Assembly: GCA_017591395.1 (NCBI GenBank) | Contig: WEDG01004631.1 | Span: 1-64,000, forward strand | DNA length: 64,000 bases | Direction of reading: 5' to 3' | Source of the DNA: Schistocephalus solidus | Lineage: Eukaryota > Platyhelminthes > Cestoda > Diphyllobothriidea > Diphyllobothriidae | In this document: in pieces, positions 1 to 12,289 of the stretch | Numbering within the stretch: the first letter of the stretch is position 1 | Layout: every line of letters starts with the position of its first letter | Program-made: the position numbers and the translations under genes | Notes under the pieces: generated by a model | The model's input: only the letters and a program-made list of their open reading frames with translations | Databases searched by the model: none | Told to the model about the DNA's origin: nothing

Positions 1-949
1 CCGTTCTCCGTTTTAGGAGGCCTGAAGCCTGAAAATCATTTTCATGAATGAATTTGGAAGCAAGTGAACGTTGAAGCTTGCATTTCTCGTAGGGATAATG
101 TCCTGGACTGGGAATAATCCTCAGTGATGGAATATTTGGATAGCAGCTGAATTGTTAAGTCCAAGAAAATATTTCCCAAATTTAGAGACTGGACAATCCA
201 CTCAAGAGTTATTCCAAAATCAACGTGTCTTCTTCAATAAGGTGGAGACTAAAACTTCGTAAACTCAAAGGAGCTGAAATTCGAAAGCAATTTCCAACGA
301 TGTGGTTATCGGAATAAAAGGAAAGAGAATGCCACCCCAAAACTGAATCAGTTCGCGTTTGATAATTCGTTCCATAATCGTGCAAAATATGGAGATGAGA
401 CAAACCAACTGTTAGTTATTGATGGAAGTGCGACTGCCACGTTAATGCATCGGGGAAATCCATGAAGTCTCCTTATCGGGTAGTAATCTGCCTGCAGCGA
501 GGGGGGTGTAGAAGGGTAGACACAGAGGATTACGTCAACCCTATGGCGAAATACCTCAGCTTCGCACATTTTATATCAGCCCCTAGCGACTTCGTTTCTT
601 CCAGCCTCAGTAGGTCTAACAGAACAAGAGATTTTATGAAAACCATTATGGCAATTGTCTTCATCTCATCCACACTATAGTTATCGGTGATTAAATCGGC
701 TTATCTGGCAAAAACCGACTGAAAGAACTGAGGTAGATTTTTCAGCCTTTTAGTTATCCTAAGAAAGTTCGATACCATTATCCTTTTTTTAACAAAAATA
801 TGGGGTTTTTATTTCAAGTGCATTGCGTTTTAGTGTATACAGGGTGCACATATTTTCATTTTTGTAAAATCCCCATGACATACGCTGCGTCTGGCCATGA
901 TGCCTCAATCAGGTACGGAGGACTACATGGCCACTGTTGCTGATAGAAG

Positions 950-1180
950 GCAAAGAAATCACGAAATCGACATCGGCAGGTGATTTTGTCAGTACGAGGT
1001 CCAAGCAGTCTGCTAAATGCCCTTCGCGTAGTCTGTTTATAGATAATATGTGTTGAGTTAGAAAGGATTGTTGTCTTCTTTAAAGGAGGCGGCCATCAAT
1101 TTTTAATTCGGAGCCAGGCGACAAACTCAGATTCCGGTTGATATTCAGGGTGCTTAAGTCGCCCATAACCAGGATGTGGG
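950..1180 (-). mobile_element. LINE endonuclease fragment
   Basis: On the minus strand ILVMGDLSTLNIN resembles the MGDFNAP-x-IDW motif of the apurinic-type endonuclease of non-LTR retrotransposons. Further on, HLADCLDLVLTKSPADVDFV matches the CLDLVFT motif, in another frame. It is a frameshifted relic without an intact gene. Confidence 0.5.
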
Positions 1181-1199
1181 TTTGAACTGCAAACGCTTC

Positions 1200-3280
1200 T
1201 TATTCCTCTTTCGGATAACTGTCCAACTGTGGGTCATTCGTTTGTGTTTAATAAACCGTCAAGATGTCGAGTGCTTGGGATCACGAGGTTCTGAGGGTGA
1301 GCCAAATGGCCTCAGTTTCGCGCGCGTGATTTCCCGTTTGTCAGACCCAAGCAGGCCAGGCCTGAAATAATTGTGCACACCCGTACCTTGCTGTTCCAGT
1401 TTATGCCTTCTAAACAACTGAAAACTGGGGAGGCAAACTTCGCAATCGTCCTACTTCATAGACAGCCACGCTGCAGTTATACATACGACGTCCGGGAGAG
1501 TTTAGTATACATAAAACTTAAGGTCGTGTAATTTAGAGAGCAGATTTTGGTCATTGATATACATATATTTTAGTTCCGTTGCCTGTTGCAAGTCAGCTAT
1601 ACCACCACCTTCGTCATTTTGCATCAGCTGGGATGATATACCCACAACATCTGTTATTTTATATAAACAGGTCTTTTCACCATTCTTCAGTCCCAGTTTG
1701 AGCTCATGGACTGACTGCTGATGTTTAAACCGCTCCAATGGTGCATAATCCGACAAAAATTTAAGTCTTCAAGGTTTTGAAAGGATTTGACAATAGTATT
1801 CAAGCACAACCTTCGAATTTATATCCAAATTTTTGACATTCGGAACTCTTCACTGATTTATACCGCCTCCTATATCCTCCACATCTTAACGCTCTCTGTT
1901 CTTTGCTTACGGGCATTGCTTTCTTTGGAATAACCTGCCAATCGATATAAGGTTATCAAATAACCTGTAAACTTTTAAGCGAAGACTGCACATTTATATA
2001 AACACGGTTTTAATTAACCTTTAATTTTCATCCTCCTTTCCGAGCAGCTTTCTCCATGAACCCGAGAAAGGACTTTCGGAAATTTAGAAGACCGTCTCGA
2101 AATTATGTCTTCCATGCATCGTTTCACTCACGAACTATGATGTCTTTATTACCCATGCCTCTGTAAAATGATCGTTAAACAATTATATCATATTGAGCGC
2201 TCGTTTTAAAGCACCTCCGTTTCGAATGCCGATAACCATCATCAGAATTACATTCTGAATACTGAACTGTGATTCTTATGCCAACAAGCGCCCATGAGTG
2301 TATTATATTGATCTCTTCTTACTCAATTATCGGATCTCCCAGTATCCTTTCGTACTACACTCATAAGCAACCTACCATGCTGATTCATTTGCCCTTGCGG
2401 AAACAATGTTGCAGTGCGACCATACGCGGTCTGCTGACGATCCTTTCGGGCTTCTCTGTTGGTGGTCAGAGAAATCAGCAATGAGAGTATCGTGGTTGCT
2501 TCTCTGGCAATTCTACCATGACCTTCACGATCTCTGCGGTCCATTTCTCGTTCGACTCTAAGCGTACGATGATGCCTGCGAAGTTTTCCCCTGTCTAGTA
2601 TCCTTGATGGTTACGCCTATAGCCAGTCGATACGCATTAGGATCACAACTGCGGTGCTAAAAGTAGCCTCTGTCGTTACATGATTTCCATTACAATGAGG
2701 AGCAGTTTGAACGCTCATACGCTCCAATCAACATTTCGGTCCTACTAAACGCATATGTTTTTCACCTAGGAGCGACAGTTTTTTCTCCTCTGAATCCCTT
2801 CAAATCCCTTCCCGGTACTCAAATAAAACCTCTATCCATCTTCATATTTTTTGGTATTTTGATTGACTGGACACTGATGCAACTTTGAGTAGCCAAAATT
2901 CCAGTTTTTGCACATGATACCATCACCATTAGACGGCCCTTCTGTATCCTTAACGAGAATACAGTAGTCCACGATCTGCCTCGTTCTCATCACCAGGTCA
3001 TCGTGCACTACCAAATGAGCAAGGATCAGATTCAATACTTATTCCTTTCAATTTGGGCCTGTGAAATATATCTCAACTTCGTCCTCAACAGTGCTGTGCA
3101 ATCTTCCACCCCTCTAAACAAGGCTCTCTAATTGACAGCTTTTATCCAAGATCTTCTTCGAAGACAACAAACGGCTGAGTCGTCTTTCCTTAACTTAATA
3201 TTTGGAAGTTTATACATTCTAACAAATCTTCTGAAAATATCCAACACTATTCTAGAGCATACTGGAAGTTAGGAAACCAC
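1200..3280. other. Gene-less AT-rich stretch
   Basis: The stretch between the 1.1 kb LINE relic and the 3.3 kb SINEs contains only short chance frames. I recognise no gene, RNA or repeat in it. The first 950 bases of the window are similarly empty. Confidence 0.5.
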
Positions 3281-3289
3281 CACCAATGA

Positions 3290-3765
3290 GCCATTCAATC
3301 ATAGAACACCAACCCCGGGATTTGAACCCGTGATCTCTCAAAACCAAGACCACCACGCTACTGACTGCGCTATGAGCACATGACCCACGACCAATCAAAT
3401 TATTTTTTTAGCTACGGAACAGCAACTGAGAATAATTTTTAATACATTAATAGTCTCCTGCGAATGGTACCCGTAGGATCATAAGACTGCATGGCAATTA
3501 AGCCCAATGGACAGGAAATCATTACCCATTTAATGGCATCAGTCACGGTCAAAAAGGACGCGTCTACAAAAGCCGCACCACATGGATTTGATCTTGTAGC
3601 CTGCCGTAATGAAGAGTAATGCATTTATCACTGCACCATGAGCCCACAGTTTGTGTGTTATCACGGTAATTGTTAAAATATGGAGCATCAACTGAGAACA
3701 ACTTTTAATTCATTAAAATTTTCCTGTGAAAAATACCGACAAACACCCTGATACTCTTGGGTGAT
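3290..3765 (-). repeat. Two direct copies of a tRNA-derived SINE (family D)
   Basis: The minus strand of 3305-3385 reads CATAGCGCAGTCAGTAGCG (A box) and CACGGGTTCAAATCCCGGGG (B box). A second, more decayed copy occupies 3575-3765 (TGGATTTGATCTTG..., GCACCATGAGCCCA). Both share the flank CAACTGAGAA-AA-TTTTAAT-CATTA. They are about 290 bp apart in the same orientation. Confidence 0.65.
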
Positions 3766-4979
3766 CATACATAGTGGACTCTAGGAGACGCAAAAGGAAA
3801 ATTGGACTAGAGTATTGACATCAGACACTGATAACTCTGCAACAACTGAGACTGATTTCACAGCAGCCCATCTTTGTGTCGGTTGTGATCACCTTAAATC
3901 GGTGAGTCCGCATACTAAAAGCGAAACAAGGCCTGCTGACTGACGTCATTGTGGTTATTCTGGAGGACAGCAGAAAGAAATCCCTTAATATTCCGTCAAC
4001 TTTCCAACCGACAAGCAACGACTACTCTCGTAAAGAAGGCTGAGCTGTTGGAAAATCAAAACTATCCAGGAAGAGGAAGCGAGGTAAATCTCCAGGTTTA
4101 ACTCCAGAAAATCCAGTTCCGTTGAATAAAGAGGCAGTCGACGTTAATGCAACAATGACGAGTGAAGTTTTATTATCTAGTTTGCCAAATAAAACCTACC
4201 AAATCACCAAACACTACTAAAAGAAAAGCCAGAACGAACCTTAAATAGTATACTAGTAACCAAAAGAAAGGGCTCGTGGTTAATTATGGAAGGGAACGCT
4301 GTAACTTCCTTCCAGCACAAGGTCAACTCACAAAGGGATGTCATTTCAAAGCCAATTTATGGAAGCGAACATGGCAGCTCCGTGTACAGCACAAAACAAC
4401 CGGGTAAAATGAAGGTGCCCTGGCCGAAGCCAGTGTTTTATACAAAAATGCTGAAACAAACGCAGATAGCGTAGTCTAGCAGAATATAATTCCTCCTGAT
4501 GTTGAAGTTCCATCAGCGAACAAGAGCATCAAGTTACCAAACAAAAATCTTGATAGAAAACGAAACGTTGTCATAAAAAGGGCCCCTTAGTCAACATATT
4601 CGATTGCAAAGGAAAGAGTAGAACATGATCTTAATCTGCTCCGAACCTATTTAAATGCCGTCCTTGAAGATGGAGAATACTTTACCACGAAAAAGCCCTT
4701 CCATCTAGCGAAAGCGAATACTTTGCATGAAAAGTCATCACCACGGCCTCTTAAAATCATCCTCTCAATTGAAGTGTAGGACTCATAGAGAGATATTTTT
4801 TCAGCCAAATTAAGAACCGGTAGAAAGACTCAAAATGAGGGAGTTAAAGAACAAACTAAAGAGGAGGATGGAAAGGGGAAATGGCTCCAAAAATACGGGA
4901 AAGGAAAATCATAGTGATGGCAGGCTCCTTTTATCATCAGAGCTAGCCCTTGCTGAGAGACTGACAATAGAGGTCATTT

Positions 4980-7200
4980 ATTGAAATGACCGGAGCCTTT
5001 TCAATAAAATGAGTGAGCTCCGGATGTTTATTGACGAAAAGAGACCATATATACATGCTTTGCAGAAAGAAGCAGTATCCCTCCGTGGTTATCACATTTT
5101 TAAGAAGAGACAGAAGAAACCGTGGAGGTGGAATCGCTGGTTATGTTAGCTCTCATAAAACTGCGATTTACGAGCTACATCCAATGACAGCAGAAGTTGA
5201 AGTTTTATCTTTAAGTCTAACAACTAAGTGCGCCCAGGGTCTGGAATTCACAGTTGCATACCATCGCCCCAAACCAGAATGTCGAACGCGATATTATTCT
5301 CTAACGGAGCTGACCAAAACTTGCTAGAAAAAAGATGTCCTTATCGTTGGAGACTTTAACGCTCCTTTTATCGACTGGGAAACTTGGACTGTTTCAGTCA
5401 AACGGATACATTCGGTCATCGTTTGCTTGAGATGGTAGGCGAAAAATTACTCTTCCAGATGAGGCACACTTTAGAGGAGGACAACGTGCAAATTGTCTAG
5501 ACCTCGTGTCAACCCGAGACCATGGATAGTTTGCTGGACATATAAGATCTACCACCAATGGGGGCTAGCGATCATATTGCACTGATATTTGAGTATTACA
5601 TGTTCCTACATTCTCACTCACTTAAGCAACTGGAAAAAAACATTTGGATGGGAGATTTTTGCAGCATGCGAACACAAATCTCAGCAATACCGTAAACAAC
5701 CCGATTACGGGGAACTATAGTCGAATGATGGAGAACGTTCAGTCCGTTAGGTAAAAGAATTATTAAACTTTATTGTATACTAAAACGAAAGAAAACAAAC
5801 AATCGTCCTTTGTGGATAAAAACCGCATACTTAAGATCTCCTTTAAAAGAATACACAAGATTTGGAAGAGATGTCAACTAACGGGGATCATCAAACCCTT
5901 GCAGGAATACAAAATACAACGGGATGTCTGTAGGAGTGAGGCAAACCGACTCCATTGGAATTATGAGCTAACCATACTACAGAACTCCTTGGAGCATCCC
6001 AAAATCCTATACGATTACCTACGCAATAACCAAAGAAATTATGACCCGTTTCCAGCGCTGCGGTCTTAAAACGAAGTAGCGGAAACGGATGTCAAAACAA
6101 AAGCCTCAGTCCTCTCTAGCTTCTTTAATTCGGTAAACCCTCATGCAGCAAATCCTCATCTGCTTTCCTTTCTAGGACATCTTAAATATTCGGAAACGTT
6201 TGCATTAGAAAATAATCTTTACTTCTCCTCCACATTGCTAAGAACAGAATCTTAACCTGAAGCATGCCAATTCACCCGGGCCAGATAGAATTCACCCGCA
6301 TGCCCTTTGAGCATTGGCCAGTGTTCTGTGTGAGCCGGCGTCCATGGTATTCCAAATGTCCATGGAAGAAGGCAAACTACCATAGTAATGGAAAACTGTC
6401 CTTATCTATAGGATACAAAAAGAGGGTGCATGCTGAAGTTGAAAAATTCCCGTCCCATTAGTTAAAACTGCATTTTGTGAATGGTCATGTAAAAACTTAT
6501 TAAGAGACATAAAACTTGAAGTATCAAGAGCAGAAGAACATATTATATGCTGCGCAGCATGGCTTTCACCCGGGTCATTCCTGTCTTACGAGTGGTCTTT
6601 ACTCGCAGAAAAAAATTGACAAAAAGCCGTAGACCAAGGCCATCCAGTTGATGTCGTTTTCTTCGACTTCAAGAAAGCTTTTGATGGCATACCTCATCAG
6701 CAACTGTTGCTTAAAATTTGGCAGTGTGGTATCCAAGTTTACGTCTTTTAATTGACCAAACTTTCCTATCATGCAGATTGCAAACATTTCCTGTTGAAAC
6801 CACTGAATCCTAGCGGGTAACAGTAGAAGCGGTTTTCCGCAGTGTTCAGTCTTAGGTCCTCTTCTCTTCTTCATTTATTTAAAGCGACTGCACCGATAAT
6901 TTTGAATGTGATGCCATCATGTTTGCAAGTGATATGAAAACCTGGAAAAATATTAACTCTCTTGACACCGCGCAGAAACTACACGAAAACCTTGACAAAT
7001 TGGATGTCTGGTCTAGAAAGTTGCTTGTAGCGTTTCATATACCAAAATGTTTTAGTCTTACGCTTGGAATCTGGGAGAAGACGTTTTCCCAAACACCAGT
7101 ACTAACTGATCGGAATTCAACTGAAAGAAGCAGATACGCACAAAAGATCTAGGTATCTGGATAGCGTCCAACGCTTTATGCCCTTTGAAAAATCTAAATA
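4980..7200 (+). mobile_element. Decayed non-LTR retrotransposon (jockey/CR1-like), endonuclease to RT
   Basis: In order on the plus strand, in shifting frames: RGGGIAGYVSS (near 5117, endonuclease), VGDFNAPFIDWET (near 5345), the linker frame 5773-6069, QHGFHPGHSC (near 6556), VDVVFFDFKKAFDGIPHQQL (near 6640, RT) and MFASDMKTWK (near 6920, a broken FADD box) followed by LDVWSRKLLVAFHIPKC. Stops and frameshifts break it throughout. The 3.8-4.9 kb region upstream, with Lys-rich frames such as 4286-4474, may be what is left of ORF1 (inference). Confidence 0.75.
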
Positions 7201-8830
7201 GACGAGCAAAAAGCGATGAGCGTCATGCACTGGATGAGGCACGCTTTTATATTCTTTCCTCCCAAACTGTTTGTCATGCGGCTGCAGTAAAAACTATTCA
7301 GTGTTTCTGACGTGCATTTTCTGCGAGCTCCTTATAGTTATTCATTCACTAAGTGCATATTTAACATCAACTGGGAATATACTACACCGAAACAGAACAT
7401 TTATCTGTTCACCCTCTTCTTCAAGATGATTTATCTTGCTAGACAATATATTGCATGCACAGCAAAGTCTATCGGCATGTAGTATGCCAAACAAGAAGGG
7501 TATCGATGACAGCTATGTAGAAGATGACAGGCAGTTTACGCGTTTTTTCATCCGATTTTTGACGAATAACGGCCGTTTTGAGTGAGAAGACTTAGTTAAA
7601 ATTTCTCATATTGTGGCTCAAAATTCAAGCTGAGTGCAGTATTTAAGAAATGTTTTCATTGTATCTGGAAGATCGACAGTAACCAACAGGGGCGTACATT
7701 AAGGACCATATTATTTGGAAGATATAGCAAACAAGAGGAGTCGATAGATTTAAGTTAGTTTAAAATTTTACAGTTACTTTGCAGAGAGTGCAGCAAAAAC
7801 CTTTCAGTATTTGATATAATTCAAACAAAACGATACAACTTTAAGAGTGTTCTTTATATCTCCCCCAAAAGCACTTCATACTTATTTATGTATTTGTTTT
7901 TATTTCCATTCAATTTTTTTGACTTACATGAATTATACTGGGGTCTTTGTTCATCGCGTCCATGCTATCACCAGCCCCGCATAGCCCCATCTACTTCGTG
8001 GAGCTGGAGGGGCTGTAAAAACAAAATTTCATCCAACCCTGTATCGGAAACAATGCACAGCAGGACGACATGTCTTCATCTTTCTTGGCCCATGTTTCGA
8101 TATTGATTTCCACAGACGTTGAACCACCCGTTCTTAAAGCTGATCATCCGGCCTAGGCCAGTTCCCATTGCTCACGACACAGGAAACAAAGCGTCAGTTA
8201 TAAGTTAGATATAATTTGGTAATAAGGTAAAATAATTGGAAAAATATGTAAAATCATCAATTTCTCCAACCTTGTGTTTCACAAAGCATGTGAAAAAGAG
8301 TTTCCGTAATGAACAGTTGGTTCCTACAATAGAACAAATCCGTTGGTTAGAGATATAAACTGGTGCAATACGAGTTTAAAAAATCATGAATAAAAAGCAT
8401 CAATATATCTTAACTAAATCTTAGAGGAATTGAAACATAAATGGTTGTGTGTGCATTTTCTTTGCTTCAATTTTTTGAGGTAAATAAACCTGGACTATTG
8501 AGTGCCCTATTTGTAACGTGAAATAAAACGGAGTGTACGGAGAAAATATGCGCTTTGCAACTGTTCAAATAAGACCATAAAATATTAAAATTTGGGCGTT
8601 AGTCTCAAAGGTTAATTTAAATCCCTGATCAATCCAGTTTATTTTGGAACATAAATTGGTCTAGGTTCACTTTAAATCTTTCCAGTGCTGGTAACATCGC
8701 AACATCGGCACGAAATGGGATAGAACACATACACTGCGTCTTTGCAACTCTCGAGCAGGGAGCGGACGATTTTAAGGTGGTGGTCGTCAACACACAAGGG
8801 TCAAATTGGGTTTCTACGACTTTTACTGCT
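7200..8830. other. LINE 3' flank and AT-rich gene-less DNA
   Basis: The first ~100 bases continue the LINE frame (NRRAKSDERHALDEARFYIL). The rest is AT-rich with only chance frames. Confidence 0.5.
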
Positions 8831-9080
8831 GCACCGTTGAGAAAGTAGCTTTTTCTATCGGCAGATCGGAAAGGGTTGCCTCACCAAACGTTTCTACACT
8901 TATTGACATTAAAACACGAAAGTGAACGATTTGAGCACTCATCCAACCGAGTTATTTTGATCTGCAGTCAATATTCTTCGACAGGGCTCTAGATAATACT
9001 CAAGATTTTTATGTCGTCGGCAAAGATTACTGCTTCACAGTCCAGATCTCTGACACAAGGACAATCATAGGTCATTGCTA
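8830..9080 (-). mobile_element. LINE reverse transcriptase fragment
   Basis: The minus strand reads CVRDLDCEAVIFADDIKIL, containing the FADD box of non-LTR RT, followed by remnants of the downstream helix. The same CVRDLDC stretch occurs in the plus-strand LINE at 13084, so both belong to one family. Confidence 0.65.
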
Positions 9081-9399
9081 ACTGTTCCTAGATGATGTTA
9101 TTGGACCATATGTGCGAATTGTAAAAAATTTAAACTACAAAGAGACATTATAGTGTAGGGAAAACCTGTGGCCCTAGCAACCAATTTCCCTGCTGTGTAG
9201 TTTGCTCCAGAATAATACATATAATTTAGCGTTTTTAATTCCAAGGTATGCCTTTGTTTTCCCATCCATATAGGTCTGCGGGTTTGACGGCCACTAGGAC
9301 GCAATAAGGCCAATACTATTGACAAATTCAAGCAAAAGTTTAACTGGCGCTAATTTGCAGTCCTTGTACACAAATACCTAAAGCATTTTATATAAATTA

Positions 9400-10690
9400 A
9401 TGAATTAAAAATGCGCCTGGATGTGATATCAGTTACCGATACCTGGTTGTCTAAGAGTATTCGAGGAAGCGAAATAAAATTGTCTGGATAACAAATATAT
9501 CAGAGGGACGGAGAAAACCAACAGGGTGGTGGAATAATTTTGTATACGAAAGAAGTGCTTATAGTGTCCGACATGACGTGCATGGTTGCATGCAGCACGG
9601 AATCTCTTCGGTTCTTATGGCGTTCACGGACTCTGAATCCTGTGCTGGTCTTCATGCTGAGGGCAATATTGCTGGCTCTGCAGACCTCAATCGGCTTATT
9701 TCTCAGTCGACAGCGAACAGCCGCTCGCCGACATACCTGCTGGTGCAGAATACCGGATCCGTAACACTGAATGGAGAGGTTCCTCACCGGGCACCTGTGT
9801 TAACGCGTCCCTGTCCAGAACTTTAATTACTCAATAAGCTGCCCGATGTTTCTCCTGAAAACACCTGATACAACGATCAGGAGTTTTTTGCACTATCAGC
9901 TTGACCCTCTACTGTATATATGTTTTTGACCTTGCCTGTAAACTGGCAATAAATAAAATAAAATTAAATATGATTGACCACCAATGCTCTTGAATCCCCA
10001 TGTCTGGATTTCCTCACTGTTTATAGGCCACCTAAAATAGACCGAGTCACAGACGCCCATCTGTTGAAACAATTAGAACATGATGATTATGGGCGACTTC
10101 AACGCACCAGGAACTAACAGGAGCACTGTTCAATCATCATGCCCGAAGACGACTTTAGATAAGGTTTCCTGCAAAACACCTTGAAGGCACTTCTCACACA
10201 ACAAGTCCTGTTCCCCGACAGAACACGTGAAGGATAAAGGGCTAACTGTTTCGACCTGGTTTTCACGAAAACATCAGGCAAAATTTACGAAATTATTTCA
10301 ATACTTTCGCTCAGTCGAAGTGATCATGCGGTGCTTATGTTGGACTAATGCTTATTCTCCGTTTTGCCTGCTATATAGGAAAAAGGGTGTAACGTTTTGT
10401 GAGAAAATTGTCTTGAAATGGGAGCAGATTTAGCAGAACTTAACTGGAGCTCAATGTTTTCGGGCTCTATGAATGATGATTGGGAGTTGTTCCTGAATGC
10501 TCTTCTGCAAATCATGGACAACTAATGCACACTTACGAGTGTCCATCAGAGCAAGCGTTCTGGATGGCTAGACAGGAATCTAAGAAAGGAAATAAACAGA
10601 AAGTGCAACTTGTGGAGAAAATGCTGCGAGTCAAATAAATTTGCCTATTTTAATGAATATAAAACACAGAGAGAAAAATCGTTTGACCCA
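9400..10690 (+). mobile_element. LINE endonuclease region split by an insertion
   Basis: RLDVISVTDTWLSKSIRGSE (9410) and QQGGGIILYTKEVLIV (9519) are the N-terminal endonuclease. The domain resumes at LDFLTVYRPPKIDRVTDAHL (9999), then MGDFNAPGTN (10090) and the linker SKRSGWLDRNLRKEINRKCN (10550). About 400 unrelated bases (9570-9965) lie between the two halves. Confidence 0.7.
9570..9965 (+). mobile_element. Retroposon-like insertion inside the LINE
   Basis: This block interrupts the endonuclease frame and ends in an A/T-rich tail (AATAAATAAAATAAAATTAA), as expected of a retroposed 3' end. It has two overlapping open frames (9540-9764 and 9578-9826), one GC-rich (HGISSVLMAFTDSESCAGL). I do not recognise the source. 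Target-site duplications were not clear by eye. Confidence 0.45.
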
Positions 10691-11055
10691 CATATGAAAC
10701 ACTCGACGGCGTCGGTGGGATTCGAACCCATGCTAGCAAGGGGAAGGCTTTAGTACAGCCAACGCTCTAGCCAACTGAGCTCCAGGGCCCCACCGGGATC
10801 CGTAAGTTTAATCACAAATCGGTTAATTTAACCACCCAGCCCACTGCAACGCATGGAATCCACCAAATATGATACAGTAAGCTGAATGCCCCAGCCGGAT
10901 TTCCTAAGAAATAAATCTAGAATCCATCAGATGACTACCAGGCACAATTAATTAGTAGTGGATTTTGGCAGATTTGAATAATTCGTATGACCCACTTGTG
11001 AAAAACGCACAAGTGGGTCAAATTAATTATTAAAATTTGTCAAAATCCTCTACTG
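10690..11055 (-). mobile_element. SINE family A copy ending in a large inverted repeat
   Basis: The minus strand has GAGCTCAGTTGGCTAGAGCG and GGGTTCGAATCCCACCGACG (tRNA-like). The tail motif GATTTTGGCAGATTTGAATA...TGACCCACTTGTG at 10957-11000 is followed, after a 7-base spacer, by its own imperfect reverse complement at 11008-11053. Two tails in opposite orientation therefore form a hairpin-capable palindrome. Confidence 0.7.
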
Positions 11056-11079
11056 ACAGAGAAAAATGGAGAATAGAAT

Positions 11080-12240
11080 TGTGGAATTTATATCTGGTTA
11101 GCAACGGCAAGGCACTGTCAAAACAAAAATTAGTAACAAAATAAAGTTATGAAAATGTGAACAGATAAAATGTACAAATATTTAATAATGTAGGCAGAAA
11201 TTGTCCTGTAAGCTTAACAGTTAGCGATGTTGTGAAATTAACTATGCACTTGAAAATAGGCAGTGAAAAAATCCTACCTTGAAAATGGAGGCAGATTTCA
11301 ATTGACCTCCATTTTCGAAAAGAGGGTAGGAGAAAATACATACTTTGGAAAATAAGGTAAAGTCGAAGAGTAGGCTAATACTGCATTAGCTTCAGGACTC
11401 AGCATCTTATGATCCAGAATTGAATTATGATGATGGTAAGTATCCGAACGAAACGGAAGCCTTTTAGACTGGGTACGTCGGAAGGACTAGATCTTTCAAA
11501 TGACTGGTGGTCTAAGGAGAAATCATAGTTTCTGGGGACTAGAGGTAGAGAAAAAAATTGTTTCAAGAGGATCACATAAATTCCGATGGTCCTTTCTCTG
11601 AGTCCTGGAGAAAGCTGCTCGGAAAACATGAGGAGAATAAAAGTTTAATATAATCAATGTTGAGATAAATGTGCAGTCTTCGCTTGAATTCAGATAGGCT
11701 AGTTATCTATCTAATTACAACAGGCAAGTTATTCCAAAGAAAGCTTTACCTAGAAGTAAACAATAGAGAGCGTTTACACTTGGATGCAGGAGAAGGTATA
11801 ATAAATGCAGAATTTCTTAGGATATAAGGAAGACTAACGGGGGTAATGACAGAAAGTTTGAGGAGATTCGAGCTATTTTTAAGTCGAAAAAAGAGAAAAA
11901 TACCTGCTAGTTTCCTAACCCAAATAAATTTTAGCTTCGTCAGCTGGCATTTGTTTGAGTAGAAAGTATTTGAAAGAGTCGGATACAGGAGATTTTTTGT
12001 GAAACGTCCTTGGACATTTTCAATTTTTGAATGGCTTGATTAATTCATTGATCCGAAGAAAGGACAGCAAAATTCAAGAAAAGGAAGCACAAACATACGA
12101 TAAAGTCTTAATTTAATTTCAGGAAGGTAGAGATTATAAGTAATTAAGCCGCAAATCTGGGCCTTGTCCTTAAACTGGATAAGACTGCAAGAAGACTTTG
12201 CTACAAAAGGCAACACAGCATCCAAAGCTATTTTAAAGTA
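11080..12240 (-). mobile_element. LINE 3' end, partner of the 39.4 kb copy
   Basis: This segment is a diverged copy of 39400-40480: both have AGATAAAATGTACAAATATT, GACTGGGTACGTCGGA and TTTAGCTTCGTCAGCTGGCA in the same order. The 39.4 kb copy has the RT frames attached, so this is the 3' part of a minus-strand LINE truncated before the RT core. Confidence 0.75.
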
Positions 12241-12289
12241 ACAAGAAATAAGCTTTAAATCGCGATACTAAAGACTGCCGTAGGCATCG

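Noticed and set aside
10711..10800. tRNA gene on the minus strand (also 36221, 49510, 3305)
   Set aside because: A and B boxes are present, but copies share non-tRNA flanks, vary internally, and no clean acceptor stem pairing is seen. They are tRNA-derived SINE heads.
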